Source: Bacteroides sp.
GTDB lineage: Bacteria > Bacteroidota > Bacteroidia > Bacteroidales > UBA7960
Length of the DNA stretch: 64,000 nucleotides
NCBI GenBank assembly: GCA_036351255.1
Contig: JAZBOS010000054.1
Location: 1 to 64,000 of the forward strand
Direction: 5' to 3'
Part shown: positions 9,315-18,375 of the stretch, one piece after another
How positions within the stretch are numbered: position 1 is the stretch's first letter
How the letters are laid out: each line of letters starts with the position of its first letter
The notes under the pieces: model-generated
The model's input: only the letters and a program-made list of their open reading frames with translations
Told to the model about the DNA's origin: nothing
Databases searched by the model: none
Translations under genes and position numbers: made by a program

Positions 9315-9322
9315 CAAAAGTA
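9315..9322 (-). promoter_or_regulatory. -7 promoter element before the LolC/E-type permease
   Basis: On the reverse strand this reads TACTTTTG, matching TAnnTTTG. I find no good -33 element at the usual distance. It would start transcription just upstream of the TTG start at 9290. Confidence 0.4.
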
Positions 9323-9384
9323 GGATTTTTCCCAAAGAAAAAAGCGGAAACTTCATAATGAAATGTTCCGCTTAAACTGAAAGG

Positions 9385-9404
9385 CACCAAATGGTTATTT
9401 GGTG
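9385..9404 (-). terminator. Hairpin spanning the clpB stop codon
   Basis: A perfect 8-bp stem, CACCAAAT/ATTTGGTG, with a 4-base loop overlaps the clpB stop. Only a short T-rich stretch follows on the reverse strand, so a role as a terminator is uncertain. Confidence 0.3.
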
Positions 9405-11986
9405 AACACTAGTCCGTTTTTTTCTGCATCCACTTTTACCACCTCATCCTTACCAATCCTGCCTGCAAGAATTTCTCTTGACAAGCGGTTGAGCAAGTTT
9501 CGCTGAATCACACGTTTCAATGGCCTTGCACCAAATTGCGGATCAAAGCCTTCCCGGGCTATCCAGTCAATGGCTGAAGGGGATAACTCCAGGCGAATAG
9601 CACTCTCTTGGAGCATCTCCTGAACGCGGCGAAGCTGCAGTTCTACAATCCCGGCAATCTCTTCACGCGTGAGCGGGCTGAACATAATGATCTCATCCAC
9701 ACGATTAATGAACTCAGGACGGATGGTCCGCTTCAGCAGCAGAAACACCTCCTCACGCGTTCTATCCAAAACCTCTTCTCGGTTCAAATCAGTTAATCCT
9801 TCAAGTTTCTCCTGGATCAGCCCCGAACCAATATTCGAAGTCATAATAATGATAGTGTTCTTGAAATCAGCAGTCCTTCCCTTGTTATCTGTCAATCGTC
9901 CGTCTTCCAATACCTGCAATAGGATATTGTACACATCCGGATGGGCTTTCTCGATTTCATCCAGCAACACCACCGAATAAGGCTTGCGGCGCACGGCTTC
10001 GGTCAGCTGTCCGCTTTCCTCATAGCCTACATAACCTGGAGGAGCCCCAATGAGGCGACTTACGGTATGCCGCTCCTGGTATTCCGACATATCGATCCTG
10101 ACCAAAGCATTTTCGTCGTTAAACAGGAACTCTGCCAGAGCCCTTGCCAGCTCGGTTTTACCAACGCCAGTAGTACCCAGGAAAATGAACGAACCTACAG
10201 GCCGTTTTGGGTCGTGCAGGCCTGCCCGGCTTCGCCTGATGGCATCAGAAACAGCTGCTATGGCTTCATCCTGCCCGACAACCCGCTTATGCAATTCATC
10301 TTCCAGCAGAAGCAACTTCTCTCGTTCGCTCTGAAGCATCTTGCTCACAGGAATCCCGGTCCAACGCGAAACTACATCGGCAATGTCCTCGGCGGTCACT
10401 TCCTCTTTAATCAGCGCACTTTCGGCCTGCATTTCCTTCAGTTTCTGATTCATTTCCTCCAGGTGCTGCTCGCTTTCCTTAATACGCCCGTAGCGGATCT
10501 CGGCCACTTTGCCAAAATCACCATTGCGCTCTGCCTGTTCTGCATCAAAGCGGTACTCTTCAATCGACTGCTTCAGCGACTGAATCTGCTGAACAACTTC
10601 TTTCTCACTTTCCCACTTGCTTCTTAGCCTGTTTTGCTCATCCTGCAAATTGGCCAGTTCCTCAGCGATCACCTTCAGCTTGGCTTCATCCTTTTCTCGT
10701 TTGATTGCCTCGCGTTCAATCTCAAGCTGTCTTATCCTGCGTTCCACCTCATCCAGTTCTTCCGGCACCGAGTTCATCTCAAGCCGCATTTTGGAGGCCG
10801 CTTCATCCATCAGGTCAATGGCCTTGTCGGGAAGAAAGCGGTCGGTGATATAGCGCTGCGACAAGTCAACGGCCGCAATAATGGCTTCATCTTTGATCCT
10901 TACCTTATGATGGGTCTCATAACGTTCCTTTAGCCCGCGCAAAATACTGACTGCATCAAGTTTGCCCGGTTCATTTACCATGACGATCTGGAAGCGGCGC
11001 TCGAGCGCTTTGTCTTTCTCAAAATAGCGCTGGTATTCTTTCAGTGTGGTGGCGCCCACCGCCCTGAGTTCACCCCGGGCAAGGGCTGGTTTGAGGATGT
11101 TGGCAGCATCCATAGCACCTTCTCCTCCACCCCCGGCACCTACCAGGGTATGGATCTCATCAATAAACAGAACGATCTCACCATCTGAGCTAACCACCTC
11201 TTTTACGACAGCTTTCAGGCGTTCTTCAAATTCTCCCTTATACTTGGCCCCTGCAATCAGGGCACCCATATCCAGCGAAAAAATCCTTTTCGACCTTAGG
11301 TTTTCTGGCACATCACCATTCACGATCCGGTGGGCAAGACCTTCGGCAATAGCTGTTTTCCCTACACCGGGCTCACCGATCAGGATGGGATTATTTTTCG
11401 TTCGGCGGGTCAAAATCTGCAGGATCCGGCGGATTTCCTCATCCCTCCCGATCACCGGGTCCAGTTTTCCCGATAAGGCCAGGTCGTTCAGGTTACGCGC
11501 ATATTTATTCAGGGCATTGTAAGTGTCTTCAGCTGTCTGGCTTTTTACGGCAGAGCCCTTTCGAAGCTCCCTGGTTGCTTCTTTCATTCCGGAAGCGGTC
11601 AGGCCTGTATCTTTCAGGATCTGTGCCACGCTATCCTTCCCTGACACCAGGGCCAGTAAAAGGTGTTCGATGGAGATAAACTCATCCCCAAAATCTTTCA
11701 GGGAGGCCAGGGCCTTCTGGAGAGTCTGATTGCAGGCCGACGACAGGTAGATCTCCCCCCCAGCTACCTTCGGATAACTTTGAATCTCACGGTCCAGCAC
11801 TTGCTGGAGACCCTGCACGTTCACATTGTTTTTCTTTAAAAGATAAGGGGCTACATTGTCATCCACAGCCAAAATACCCTTCAGCAGATGCCCATTCTCA
11901 ACGGCCTGATGTTGATAACCGGTGGCGATCTCCTGGGCCTTTTGTATGGCTTCCTGCGATTTTATGGTAAAATGATTCAAATTCAT
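9395..11986 (-). CDS. clpB: ATP-dependent disaggregase ClpB
   Basis: An 863-residue Hsp100 disaggregase that works with DnaK to recover aggregated proteins in the cytoplasm. The order is the Clp N-domain (about 1-145), the first AAA+ module with Walker A GEPGVGKT (204-211) and Walker [10 protein letters not shown], the long coiled-coil M domain (about 400-525, Glu/Lys/Arg rich), and the second AAA+ module with GTTGVGKT and sensor segments, ending in the ClpB-type small domain ([11 protein letters not shown]). The M domain separates it from ClpA and ClpC. Length is normal. It is monocistronic in appearance. I see no recognisable heat-shock operator upstream. Confidence 0.97.
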   Translation of the reverse strand: MNLNHFTIKSQEAIQKAQEIATGYQHQAVENGHLLKGILAVDDNVAPYLLKKNNVNVQGLQQVLDREIQSYPKVAGGEIYLSSACNQTLQKALASLKDFGDEFISIEHLLLALVSGKDSVAQILKDTGLTASGMKEATRELRKGSAVKSQTAEDTYNALNKYARNLNDLALSGKLDPVIGRDEEIRRILQILTRRTKNNPILIGEPGVGKTAIAEGLAHRIVNGDVPENLRSKRIFSLDMGALIAGAKYKGEFEERLKAVVKEVVSSDGEIVLFIDEIHTLVGAGGGGEGAMDAANILKPALARGELRAVGATTLKEYQRYFEKDKALERRFQIVMVNEPGKLDAVSILRGLKERYETHHKVRIKDEAIIAAVDLSQRYITDRFLPDKAIDLMDEAASKMRLEMNSVPEELDEVERRIRQLEIEREAIKREKDEAKLKVIAEELANLQDEQNRLRSKWESEKEVVQQIQSLKQSIEEYRFDAEQAERNGDFGKVAEIRYGRIKESEQHLEEMNQKLKEMQAESALIKEEVTAEDIADVVSRWTGIPVSKMLQSEREKLLLLEDELHKRVVGQDEAIAAVSDAIRRSRAGLHDPKRPVGSFIFLGTTGVGKTELARALAEFLFNDENALVRIDMSEYQERHTVSRLIGAPPGYVGYEESGQLTEAVRRKPYSVVLLDEIEKAHPDVYNILLQVLEDGRLTDNKGRTADFKNTIIIMTSNIGSGLIQEKLEGLTDLNREEVLDRTREEVFLLLKRTIRPEFINRVDEIIMFSPLTREEIAGIVELQLRRVQEMLQESAIRLELSPSAIDWIAREGFDPQFGARPLKRVIQRNLLNRLSREILAGRIGKDEVVKVDAEKNGLVFTK

Positions 11987-12215
11987 AATGCTCCTTCTAT
12001 TTTTTCAATAAGTCATCAAATTATTAACCAAGACCGATTTTTGTAATCTTTAAGCCATTTTGGCATTTAAAAACACCCGTGAATGCCATTTTTACAGTGT
12101 CTTGCGACGATAAAAAAATTTAGCGCTTTGCCAATTCTTTTGTAATATTGCCCTTCCCTTGGTGCCTTACAATGGCCGGTTCGCAATTTACATTAACTTT
12201 AAAAACCGCTGGCAA

Positions 12216-13430
12216 GTGAAAAAGATTCAACTGCATTGGCAAATACTGATCGCCCTGATCCTGAGCATCCTGTTTGGTATGTTCTTTCCTGCCCAGGTAA
12301 AATATGTCGAATGGATGGGCACCCTATTCCTTCGGTCACTCCAGATGATCATTGTTCCGCTCATTTTCTCTTCCATTGTTTCGGGAGTCACAGGTTTAGG
12401 CTCAGCCAAGAACCTGGGCAGAATGAGCCTTAAGACCATCTCCTACTATATATTTACCAGTTTGTTTGCCATTGTTACCGGCCTGATCCTGGTCAACCTT
12501 ATCAAACCAGGCATAGGAGCAGACCTGGGCTTTAGCAAAGTGGTGGAAGAACTGGGCGCTACCCGCGATTCCTTTGGGCAAACCCTGTTGAAGATTATCC
12601 CTACCAATATTATTGATTCCATGGCTAATGGTGACCTGCCAGCTATTATTTTCTTTGCCATTTTCTTTGGTTTCTTTGCCACAAGGGTTATCCCGGAATA
12701 CAGGGAACCTGTGGTGACTTTCTTCAATGCCATCTTCGAAATTATGATGAAAATCACCATGTTTGTGATCAAATTCACTCCCTTAGGTGTCTTTGGCATT
12801 GTTGCAGGAATTATGGCCGACAACGCAGGCAATCTAATGAACATCTTCGGACGCATGGGCGTATATATGCTTACGGTCATTGTTGCCCTGACCATTCATG
12901 CCTTTATCACACTGCCTTTAATGGTCAAGCTGCTTGGACGCGCCAACCCAATGAAGCATTTCCGGGGGATGTCAGTACCCCTTCTGACGGCATTCTCCAC
13001 CTCAAGCAGCAGCGCAACCCTGCCTCTGACGATGGAAGCCGTTGAATTTAACAGTGGGGTATCAAACAAAACCACCAGCTTTGTGCTGCCCCTGGGAGCC
13101 ACCATTAACATGGACGGAACAGCCCTTTATCAATGCATTGCAGTGTTATTTATCGCGCAAGCCTATGGGGTTGATCTGACCATCCTGCAACAACTGATCG
13201 TAATCCTCACAGCCCTTCTTGCCTCCATAGGTGCTGCTGGCATCCCCATGGCCGGGCTGGTCATCATTACCGTTATTCTTTCAGCAGTGGGGCTCCCCCT
13301 GGAAGGGGTGGGGCTCATCCTGGCTGTCGATCGTCCTCTCGATATGTTCCGAACCACGGTAAACGTTTGGAGCGACTCATGCGGGGCTGTGATCATAGCC
13401 AAATCTGAAGGCGAAACCCTCAATGTTTAG
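12216..13430 (+). CDS. Dicarboxylate/amino acid:cation symporter (DAACS family)
   Basis: A 404-residue inner-membrane symporter related to GltP/DctA that takes up glutamate, aspartate or C4-dicarboxylates with Na+ or H+. The serine-rich hairpin AFSTSSSSATLPLTM, the NMDGTALY motif in TM7 and the AGIPMAGLV hairpin are all present, and these form the substrate and cation site of this family. I chose the GTG at 12216, giving MKKIQLHWQILIALILSILFG. A frame open from TTG 12159 adds 19 residues without family character. Substrate preference cannot be told from these motifs. Confidence 0.9.
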   Translation: MKKIQLHWQILIALILSILFGMFFPAQVKYVEWMGTLFLRSLQMIIVPLIFSSIVSGVTGLGSAKNLGRMSLKTISYYIFTSLFAIVTGLILVNLIKPGIGADLGFSKVVEELGATRDSFGQTLLKIIPTNIIDSMANGDLPAIIFFAIFFGFFATRVIPEYREPVVTFFNAIFEIMMKITMFVIKFTPLGVFGIVAGIMADNAGNLMNIFGRMGVYMLTVIVALTIHAFITLPLMVKLLGRANPMKHFRGMSVPLLTAFSTSSSSATLPLTMEAVEFNSGVSNKTTSFVLPLGATINMDGTALYQCIAVLFIAQAYGVDLTILQQLIVILTALLASIGAAGIPMAGLVIITVILSAVGLPLEGVGLILAVDRPLDMFRTTVNVWSDSCGAVIIAKSEGETLNV

Positions 13431-13511
13431 GGTGACCGTTTGACCATATCCGGGTTTCCATCCTGATTACCCCATTCCATTGAGCGGCATATAGGGTCAA
13501 TTACAATCTTT

Positions 13512-13559
13512 AATAAGCTCATAATCAAAGAACTGAAATAGTTCATGAGTTATTTTTTT
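13512..13559 (+). terminator. Possible terminator after the symporter
   Basis: AATAA-G-CTCAT pairs with ATGAG-TTATT around a loop containing an inner AACT/AGTT pairing, followed by T5. The stem is AT-rich and imperfect. Confidence 0.35.
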
Positions 13560-13617
13560 AAACCATTTAAATCCATTTAAAGGGCAAACCATTTTCATAG
13601 TTAATACGTAGTTAAAA

Positions 13618-13651
13618 CGGAGTTTATACGGTTTAAACCGTATAAACTCCG
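13618..13651. repeat. Perfect 34-bp palindrome
   Basis: The arm CGGAGTTTATACGGTTT is followed immediately, with no loop, by its exact 17-base reverse complement. The flanking bases do not pair. There is no T tract, so it is not an ordinary terminator. It lies between two convergent genes and could be a protein-binding site, a recombination target or a relic of mobile-element ends. The sequence alone does not decide. Confidence 0.8.
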
Positions 13652-13791
13652 AGGATGGTCCGAGCCTGATACGATAGTGGTCAGGCGCCATCGGTTTAAA
13701 AACAGGCAGAGAAAAATCAAGTGAAAGAAAATGAGAACAGCCCAGAAAAAAATTAGAAAGCCACGGGGAAAAGGGTAGGGCAGGGCTGCGG

Positions 13792-13831
13792 TAAAAAGAA
13801 AGCCGTCAACAGGATAACCCTGTGACGGCTT
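13792..13831 (-). terminator. Terminator of the DUF5011-like lipoprotein gene
   Basis: On the reverse strand, AAGCCGTCACAGG pairs with CCTGTTGACGGCTT (one bulge) and continues into TTCTTTTT. It begins about 20 bases past the stop codon. Confidence 0.78.
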
Positions 13832-13852
13832 GATATTTATTGCAAAATGGAT

Positions 13853-14464
13853 TTACAACTTGGTGAAGGTCAGGGTGCCTGTAATGGTTCGGGGGTCGCC
13901 TCCAACCAGGTAAGTCATGGTGTAATCTATTTCAATGAGCGACTGGGTTTCGCCGTTATAGGTACCGGTTCCTTCCACCCATTCCTGGGAAGTCCAGAGT
14001 TCCTGGCGTTCAATGGTGATTACATCGCCTTCTATATCCATAAGAACATCGGGAATGCCTTCAAAATCGCCCAGATTTGAAATGATCAGGCGGTTAAAGG
14101 CCTGGGACGACTGAGCCACGGAACTGTTGTAGGTAAAAGTGCCATCATCGGAAACATCCACAACGCTATAGGTGCCTGCCAGCAGGTCGCTCTTCACATA
14201 AACATTGCGCTGGGCATTGGCAGTTTCATAAACATAGGTCAAAACATAATGGTTCACCTTGTATTTGCTGAACTCAGGATTCCAGAGTTCCTGAACATCG
14301 CCGCTGATGCCTTCAGTCTCATACCCGGGGTCAACAAAATCTTCGCCAAGGTCCAGTTCCACGTCACCTCCATTGAGTGTGATCAGCGGATCTTTCTGGC
14401 AACTGGTGAAGGTAAGGGTCAGCGTAAGCAAAATAAACAAAATGCCAAAGAATTGCTTTTTCAT
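13853..14464 (-). CDS. Lipoprotein with DUF5011/DUF5012-like Ig domain
   Basis: A 203-residue lipoprotein. A hydrophobic signal ends in a lipobox with Cys22 (LTFTSCQ), so it is probably anchored to a periplasm- or surface-facing membrane leaflet. Right after the Cys, ITLNGGDVELDLGEDFVDPGYE matches the start of the bacterial Ig-like DUF5011/DUF5012 domain common in Bacteroidota surface lipoproteins. The rest is beta-rich and polar with no enzyme motif. Function is unknown; such domains are often in glycan-associated proteins, but no SusC/SusD pair is nearby. It is a single reverse gene with its own candidate promoter and terminator. Confidence 0.75.
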   Translation of the reverse strand: MKKQFFGILFILLTLTLTFTSCQKDPLITLNGGDVELDLGEDFVDPGYETEGISGDVQELWNPEFSKYKVNHYVLTYVYETANAQRNVYVKSDLLAGTYSVVDVSDDGTFTYNSSVAQSSQAFNRLIISNLGDFEGIPDVLMDIEGDVITIERQELWTSQEWVEGTGTYNGETQSLIEIDYTMTYLVGGDPRTITGTLTFTKL

Positions 14465-14513
14465 AATAAAAAAATTTTAACAGGAATAAAATGTTAGATA
14501 TTAATTGTTGTTG

Positions 14514-14521
14514 CAAAATTA
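14514..14521 (-). promoter_or_regulatory. -7 promoter element before the DUF5011-like lipoprotein
   Basis: The reverse strand reads TAATTTTG followed by C, matching TAnnTTTG. It lies about 50 bases upstream of the ATG at 14464. A partial -33 element (ATTG) is poorly spaced. Confidence 0.45.
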
Positions 14522-14572
14522 AGGTTTTTCAATTGGCAATGGGTTTCTTCCACGCAAAATATTAATTTTGCA

Positions 14573-14580
14573 AAGTTATT
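14573..14580 (+). promoter_or_regulatory. -7 promoter element before the 123-residue lipoprotein
   Basis: TAATTTTG followed by C, 26 bases before the ATG at 14606. It is divergent from the identical element at 14514-14521, and the two sit back to back about 50 bases apart. No clear TTTG -33 at standard spacing. Confidence 0.45.
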
Positions 14581-14605
14581 TATCACTATTTTAAACGTTA
14601 CCCTT

Positions 14606-14977
14606 ATGAAAAAATTTTCTTTGCTTTTGATTTCCTTCCTTTTATTGAGTTTTGTGTCGTGCGGGCCCAGTGCCAAGCAGAAAGCTGCTGAACAAGCACG
14701 GCTGGACTCGATCGCAGCTGTTGAGGAGTTGCGGATTCAGGATTCCATTGCTGAAGCTGAAGCCCTGAAAGCAGCCAAGGCTGCTGCTGCCGCTGATGCC
14801 ATAAGTCCGGAAGTGACCGCCCCTGTGCAACCCGAAGGAACCACTCGCACCCGCTCGGTCGAAGCAAAAGAAGCCGACCAATCTGATGTTACGAGAATTC
14901 GCCGGGCACCCGAAGAATCCGTCAAAGAAGTGGTTGATTCGACTACAACCCGCAAAAGAAGATCTGGTGTACAGTAA
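14606..14977 (+). CDS. Small lipoprotein of unknown function
   Basis: A 123-residue protein with a lipoprotein signal peptide and lipobox Cys20 (LLSFVSCGPS). The mature part begins with an Ala/Glu/Lys/Gln-rich helix (about 22-70) in which DSIAAVEEL and DSIAEAEAL look like a short internal repeat. It then becomes disordered and rich in Arg, Thr and Glu, ending TTTRKRRSGVQ. I do not recognise a family. The composition suggests an extended helical periplasmic lipoprotein. It has its own candidate promoter. Confidence 0.65.
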   Translation: MKKFSLLLISFLLLSFVSCGPSAKQKAAEQARLDSIAAVEELRIQDSIAEAEALKAAKAAAAADAISPEVTAPVQPEGTTRTRSVEAKEADQSDVTRIRRAPEESVKEVVDSTTTRKRRSGVQ

Positions 14978-15096
14978 CATCCATTGTTATTAATTCAACA
15001 AAATATTTTAATAGATACCCTTGTTATTGTCAGGGATTTATTGTTATTTTGTACACGATTTCAGAACATTCACCAATTTAAATTAAACCAAAACAA

Positions 15097-15294
15097 ATGA
15101 AGAAGATTTTTGCATTACTGACCGTAGCAGGTATGCTTTTCTTTTTTGGATGCAATTCAGCTAACCAACAAGAAGCTGCTGAAGAAGTAGAACAAGTTGA
15201 AGAAGTTGTTGAAGAAGCAGTTGAAGAAACTGAAGAAGCAACTGAAGAAGTAATTGAAGAAGCTGAAGCAGAAGCCGAAGAGATTGTTGAGTAA
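15097..15294 (+). CDS. Glu-rich 65-residue lipoprotein
   Basis: A 65-residue lipoprotein whose signal peptide ends at lipobox Cys19 (MLFFFGCNS). The mature 47 residues are mostly Glu, Val and Ala in a loose EEVxE/EEAxE repeat encoded by GAAGAAGTA- and GAAGAAGCA-like repeats. No known domain is visible. A tethered acidic helix, perhaps binding cations or basic envelope proteins, is conceivable but is only inference. It has a consensus-like upstream promoter region and a strong terminator, so it looks like a real, separately transcribed gene. Confidence 0.65.
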   Translation: MKKIFALLTVAGMLFFFGCNSANQQEAAEEVEQVEEVVEEAVEETEEATEEVIEEAEAEAEEIVE

Positions 15295-15310
15295 CTCCTG
15301 CTAATGACGA

Positions 15311-15346
15311 AAAAGGAAGCCTGGCTATGCCAGGCTTCCTTTTTTT
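15311..15346 (+). terminator. Strong terminator after the Glu-rich lipoprotein
   Basis: A 15-bp stem beginning AAAAGGAAGCCTGGC, with a 3-base loop and T7 at the end, 16 bases past the stop codon. Confidence 0.92.
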
Positions 15347-15409
15347 ATACCTGCAGACAATGCCTTCATTTTCAGTAATAATACTTAGTTTTTCACTGCA
15401 AAGGTTTTT

Positions 15410-15417
15410 TACATTTG
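15410..15417 (+). promoter_or_regulatory. -7 promoter element before the degenerate receiver-Hpt gene
   Basis: TACATTTG matches TAnnTTTG and lies 22 bases before the ATG at 15440. No exact -33 element at N19. Confidence 0.4.
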
Positions 15418-15439
15418 AATCCGACAAGTTAAATGGTCT

Positions 15440-16285
15440 ATGGATTCTAATATTCCTGCTGTAAAAAACAACCTGCTGCTATTGCAGCATCAGCCCATCA
15501 TGGCTTCCGTTGTCAAACCTGCAGTCTTACCCCTGGGCTGCCAACTCAGCATTGCCAATGATAGCAGGCAATTTTTTCGGAAATACCATGAAAGCCTGCT
15601 GAACCCTTTTCAAATATTTGGTTGTTCACCTTTCCAAGGCATTTTGATGGATTTGGTGAATGCAGGCCATAAAACCCTGGAAGTCCTTTCTGAATTACAT
15701 GCAAGGTTTTCGAATCTTCCCCCTGTTGTTGGTCTGTGCAGGGCAAATATTGGAAAACAAGCTGACTACTTCCTGGGGGAGGGTTTTGATAAACTGATAG
15801 ACTTCCCGGGCACAGAGAACGCCCTACAAGCCCAGTTAAGGGATCTCCTGAAGAAAAACAATAAAGCACTGGGAAAGCCAAAGGCTGAACCTCTGAACTA
15901 CCAGTTTGACAGCCTGCCTGTAGTTAACTTAAAAACATACGGCTTGTTTAAGGAATTTGCCACCCTGCAGGATTTTCCGCTTGATGATCTATTCCATAGC
16001 TTTTTCCAGGAAATGGAAGGTTTTATCCTTCGCCTGATCAAACAATATGAGGAAGGAAATTATAAGGCTTGTCAGGCCCTTACCACGTCCATCAGGAGCC
16101 TGAGCGGCACCCTTGGCGCTTCGCAAATGGCGCAAACCAGCCGTAATATGGAGTTTTGCCTGAAAACAGGAAAGCCTGAAGAGACAGGGGATTGGCTACC
16201 CTACCTGATTGAACAGTTTATGTTACTTCGCGAATATTTTGAAATACAGCCTTCCGTACTCGAAGAAACTGCCCTGCTGAACTGA
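15440..16285 (+). CDS. Degenerate receiver-Hpt two-domain protein
   Basis: A 281-residue cytoplasmic protein that I read as the tail of a hybrid histidine kinase standing alone. Residues about 10-135 follow the receiver fold: LLLLQHQPI where active receivers have the acidic pair, ILMDL with Asp71 at the phosphoacceptor position, and GEGFDKLIDFP where GMDDYLTKP would be. Residues about 160-250 follow an Hpt four-helix bundle, but the phosphoacceptor histidine position is Thr (ALTTSIRSLSGTLGA). So the acidic pair, the Thr, the Lys and the Hpt His are lost and only Asp71 remains. A phosphorylation-independent binding role is inferred. No kinase gene is adjacent. Confidence 0.6.
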   Translation: MDSNIPAVKNNLLLLQHQPIMASVVKPAVLPLGCQLSIANDSRQFFRKYHESLLNPFQIFGCSPFQGILMDLVNAGHKTLEVLSELHARFSNLPPVVGLCRANIGKQADYFLGEGFDKLIDFPGTENALQAQLRDLLKKNNKALGKPKAEPLNYQFDSLPVVNLKTYGLFKEFATLQDFPLDDLFHSFFQEMEGFILRLIKQYEEGNYKACQALTTSIRSLSGTLGASQMAQTSRNMEFCLKTGKPEETGDWLPYLIEQFMLLREYFEIQPSVLEETALLN

Positions 16286-17020
16286 TCAGAAATCTAGATA
16301 AAAGTTTTTTGTTAACGCCTGATAGGCCTGGGAATAAGCGTGCCTTTGCCCGGTTTCGATGCTGAGGGCTTCGGTGAGCATTGCGCCAGGGGCAGGCGAG
16401 AAGGCCATGATGATACGTTTGGGATTCTGCCCCGGATTCGGCCTGACCAGGATTTTTCGCCGGCTTTTCATTCCCAGTTTCTTAGCCAGGATCTCCATCT
16501 CGCTTTCCTGCTCGGCGGGTACAATGATCAAAAATATGCCTTCCGGGCTGATAATCTTGCTGACCCCTTTAAATAAATCTTCAGCAGGCAGGCTGTCATC
16601 GTGTCGGGCCTGATTCCTTTTCTGATCAGGGCTTTGCAAACTGTTTCGAAAATACGGGGGATTACAGACAATCAGTTCAAAAGTTCCGGGCACACTTGCC
16701 GCAAAATCCTGAAAACGCTCCTTCAATACTACAATTCTATCAGGCCAGGGACTTTCGGCCACATTCTTCAGCGCCATCGTGAAAGCGCCTGCTTCCGGGT
16801 CCAATGCCGTAATATTTGCCTTTGTTTCCTGCGCCAGCATCAGTGCGATCAAGCCACACCCGGTTCCAATATCCAGGGCCCTTGAAGCCTGATAATTAGC
16901 AGCCACACTCCCAAGCAAAACCCCATCGGTGCCAATCTTCATGGCGCAGCCCTGGTCGGAAAGGGAAAATTGTTTAAAGTGAAAGCGTTTGTCCGGGGGT
17001 GAGCCTGACTTACTGTTCAT
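16286..17020 (-). CDS. trmN6: tRNA1(Val) (adenine(37)-N6)-methyltransferase TrmN6
   Basis: A 244-residue SAM-dependent methyltransferase that modifies A37 of tRNA1(Val). Motif I is LDIGTGCGLIALMLA, and the catalytic NPPY (IVCNPPYF) identifies an N6-adenine methylase. The N-terminal FHFKQFSLSDQGCAMKIGTDGVLLGS stretch is the family hallmark. I chose the ATG at 17020. It overlaps the end of rimM by 11 bases, so the two are translationally coupled. A TTG at 17035 would add five residues. It ends the rpsP-rimM-trmN6 run and converges with the receiver-Hpt gene. Confidence 0.9.
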   Translation of the reverse strand: MNSKSGSPPDKRFHFKQFSLSDQGCAMKIGTDGVLLGSVAANYQASRALDIGTGCGLIALMLAQETKANITALDPEAGAFTMALKNVAESPWPDRIVVLKERFQDFAASVPGTFELIVCNPPYFRNSLQSPDQKRNQARHDDSLPAEDLFKGVSKIISPEGIFLIIVPAEQESEMEILAKKLGMKSRRKILVRPNPGQNPKRIIMAFSPAPGAMLTEALSIETGQRHAYSQAYQALTKNFYLDF

Positions 17021-17546
17021 TGAGATATAAGTCAATCAGGCCTTCAGGAGCCTGAATATAGATCTTTTTGTTTTTCCGGTCCACTTTTTGAATGAACTGG
17101 TCACTGGCCGGAATCAGGACTTCCTTTTCGCCAGCCTGGATCTGGAACACAGGGTTAGCAGGCAATTCAAGGACACTAATCACCGGTCCAAGGGGGCCTT
17201 TAACAGCGTCTATTATTTGGAAACCGGTAATTTCGTGGAAATAAAAATCGTTGCCTTTCAGGGGGGGTAAAAATTCGAGGGGAAGATACATCTCAGCACC
17301 TGTCAGGTGCTGGGCTTTTTCAGGGGTATCGACATTTTGAAAACGTACCGTAGCTTCTGCGCTATTGGGACGGATTTGTATCTTTTCCACAAAAAAAGGA
17401 ATCAGTTTTCCTTCCAGAAGAATGAAAACTGATTCCAGTTTCTTGTAATATCCGGGGGTATCAACATCGAGGAAAACCATTACCTCTCCCTTGTACCCAA
17501 ATGTTTTGGTTACATAACCCAGGTAAAAGCAATCGTTTTGGTTCAT
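17010..17546 (-). CDS. rimM: Ribosome maturation factor RimM
   Basis: A 178-residue RimM, which binds S19 and helps process the 16S rRNA 3' domain of the 30S subunit. The N-terminal RimM barrel begins YLGYVTKTFGYKGEVMVFLD, and the C-terminal PRC-barrel domain contains the usual VLIPASDQFIQKVDRKNKKIYI segment. Length is normal. It follows rpsP by 29 bases and overlaps trmN6. The rpsP-rimM order is conserved in bacteria, but here trmN6 occupies the place often held by trmD. Confidence 0.95.
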   Translation of the reverse strand: MNQNDCFYLGYVTKTFGYKGEVMVFLDVDTPGYYKKLESVFILLEGKLIPFFVEKIQIRPNSAEATVRFQNVDTPEKAQHLTGAEMYLPLEFLPPLKGNDFYFHEITGFQIIDAVKGPLGPVISVLELPANPVFQIQAGEKEVLIPASDQFIQKVDRKNKKIYIQAPEGLIDLYLNEQ

Positions 17547-17575
17547 GGTCGATTACCAGGTTATGATTAGACAGG

Positions 17576-18133
17576 CTATTCAGCGGCGGGCTCTTCGGAT
17601 CCCTGCTCAGGAGCTTCGGCCTCGGGGGCTTCTTCTGTTGCTTCTTCGGCAACTTCTTCAGCCTTCTGGCTGTCTTTCTCACGCCTTTTGGCCAATTCAG
17701 CTTCGCGGGCTTCCTTCACCTTACGTTCAGCTTCCACACGCTTTTTAAGCTGTTCTTTTTTGGTCAATTCTTTCTCTGAAGAGAGTTGTTTCAGTTTGCC
17801 CGTTTTTTCTTCTTTCCAGACATTGAAACGTTCTTCTACCTGCTCTTCTGTCAGCGCACCCTTAGCAATACCCTTGATCAGGTGATGCTTGAGCATAACG
17901 CCTTCGCGCGATAAAATGCTGCGGGCAGTGTCGCTGGGTTGAGCCCCTACCTGCACCCAGTAAAGCGTGCGATCAAAGTCGATTTGAATGGTAGCAGGGT
18001 GGGTCATGGGGTTGTAGGTGCCAAGTCTTTCAATAAACTTTCCATCTCGGGGTGCACGACCATCCGCAACTACCAGGTGGTAAAAAGGTTGTCCTTTTTT
18101 ACCTTTCCTTTGTAGTCTGATTCTTGTTGGCAT
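17576..18133 (-). CDS. rpsP: 30S ribosomal protein S16 with extended C-terminus
   Basis: A 185-residue S16. Residues 1 to about 80 are the ribosomal domain ([63 protein letters not shown]). The rest is a Lys/Glu/Ala-rich helical and then acidic tail ending EEPAAE. S16 is about 80 residues in many bacteria; tails of this kind are usual in Bacteroidota. It heads the rpsP-rimM-trmN6 operon. The function of the tail is unknown. Confidence 0.96.
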   Translation of the reverse strand: MPTRIRLQRKGKKGQPFYHLVVADGRAPRDGKFIERLGTYNPMTHPATIQIDFDRTLYWVQVGAQPSDTARSILSREGVMLKHHLIKGIAKGALTEEQVEERFNVWKEEKTGKLKQLSSEKELTKKEQLKKRVEAERKVKEAREAELAKRREKDSQKAEEVAEEATEEAPEAEAPEQGSEEPAAE

Positions 18134-18375
18134 TGAATACTAAATTTTAAGTTGTAACAATAGTGTTTTTCAGGGGTGCAAATATCAGGCTTTTTTTTGA
18201 AATAAAAAAGTTTTATTGCCCATATCTTTCTGCCTCTCAGTCGTCGCACCACTAATCCTGATACAATAAAATCTTAACAGGCCTAGAGAATAAAAAAATG
18301 ATGCCTTTTGTGGATAAATAATCCTCGTCCTTCCCCGGGATTTTGTATATTTTTATTGTTTCAAATTTACTGTTC

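Larger units (their letters stand above)
13431..13852. other. Intergenic stretch without a gene
   Basis: About 420 bases between the symporter and a convergent lipoprotein gene. It holds a weak hairpin-terminator (13512-13559), a short direct repeat of CCATTTAA (about 13563-13580), a perfect 34-bp palindrome (13618-13651) and the terminator of the reverse gene (13792-13831). No open frame in it has coding character. Confidence 0.7.

Noticed and set aside
13497..13691. 64-codon reverse frame in the intergenic stretch
   Set aside because: It spans the palindrome and a stem-loop; no signal, motif or codon pattern of a gene.
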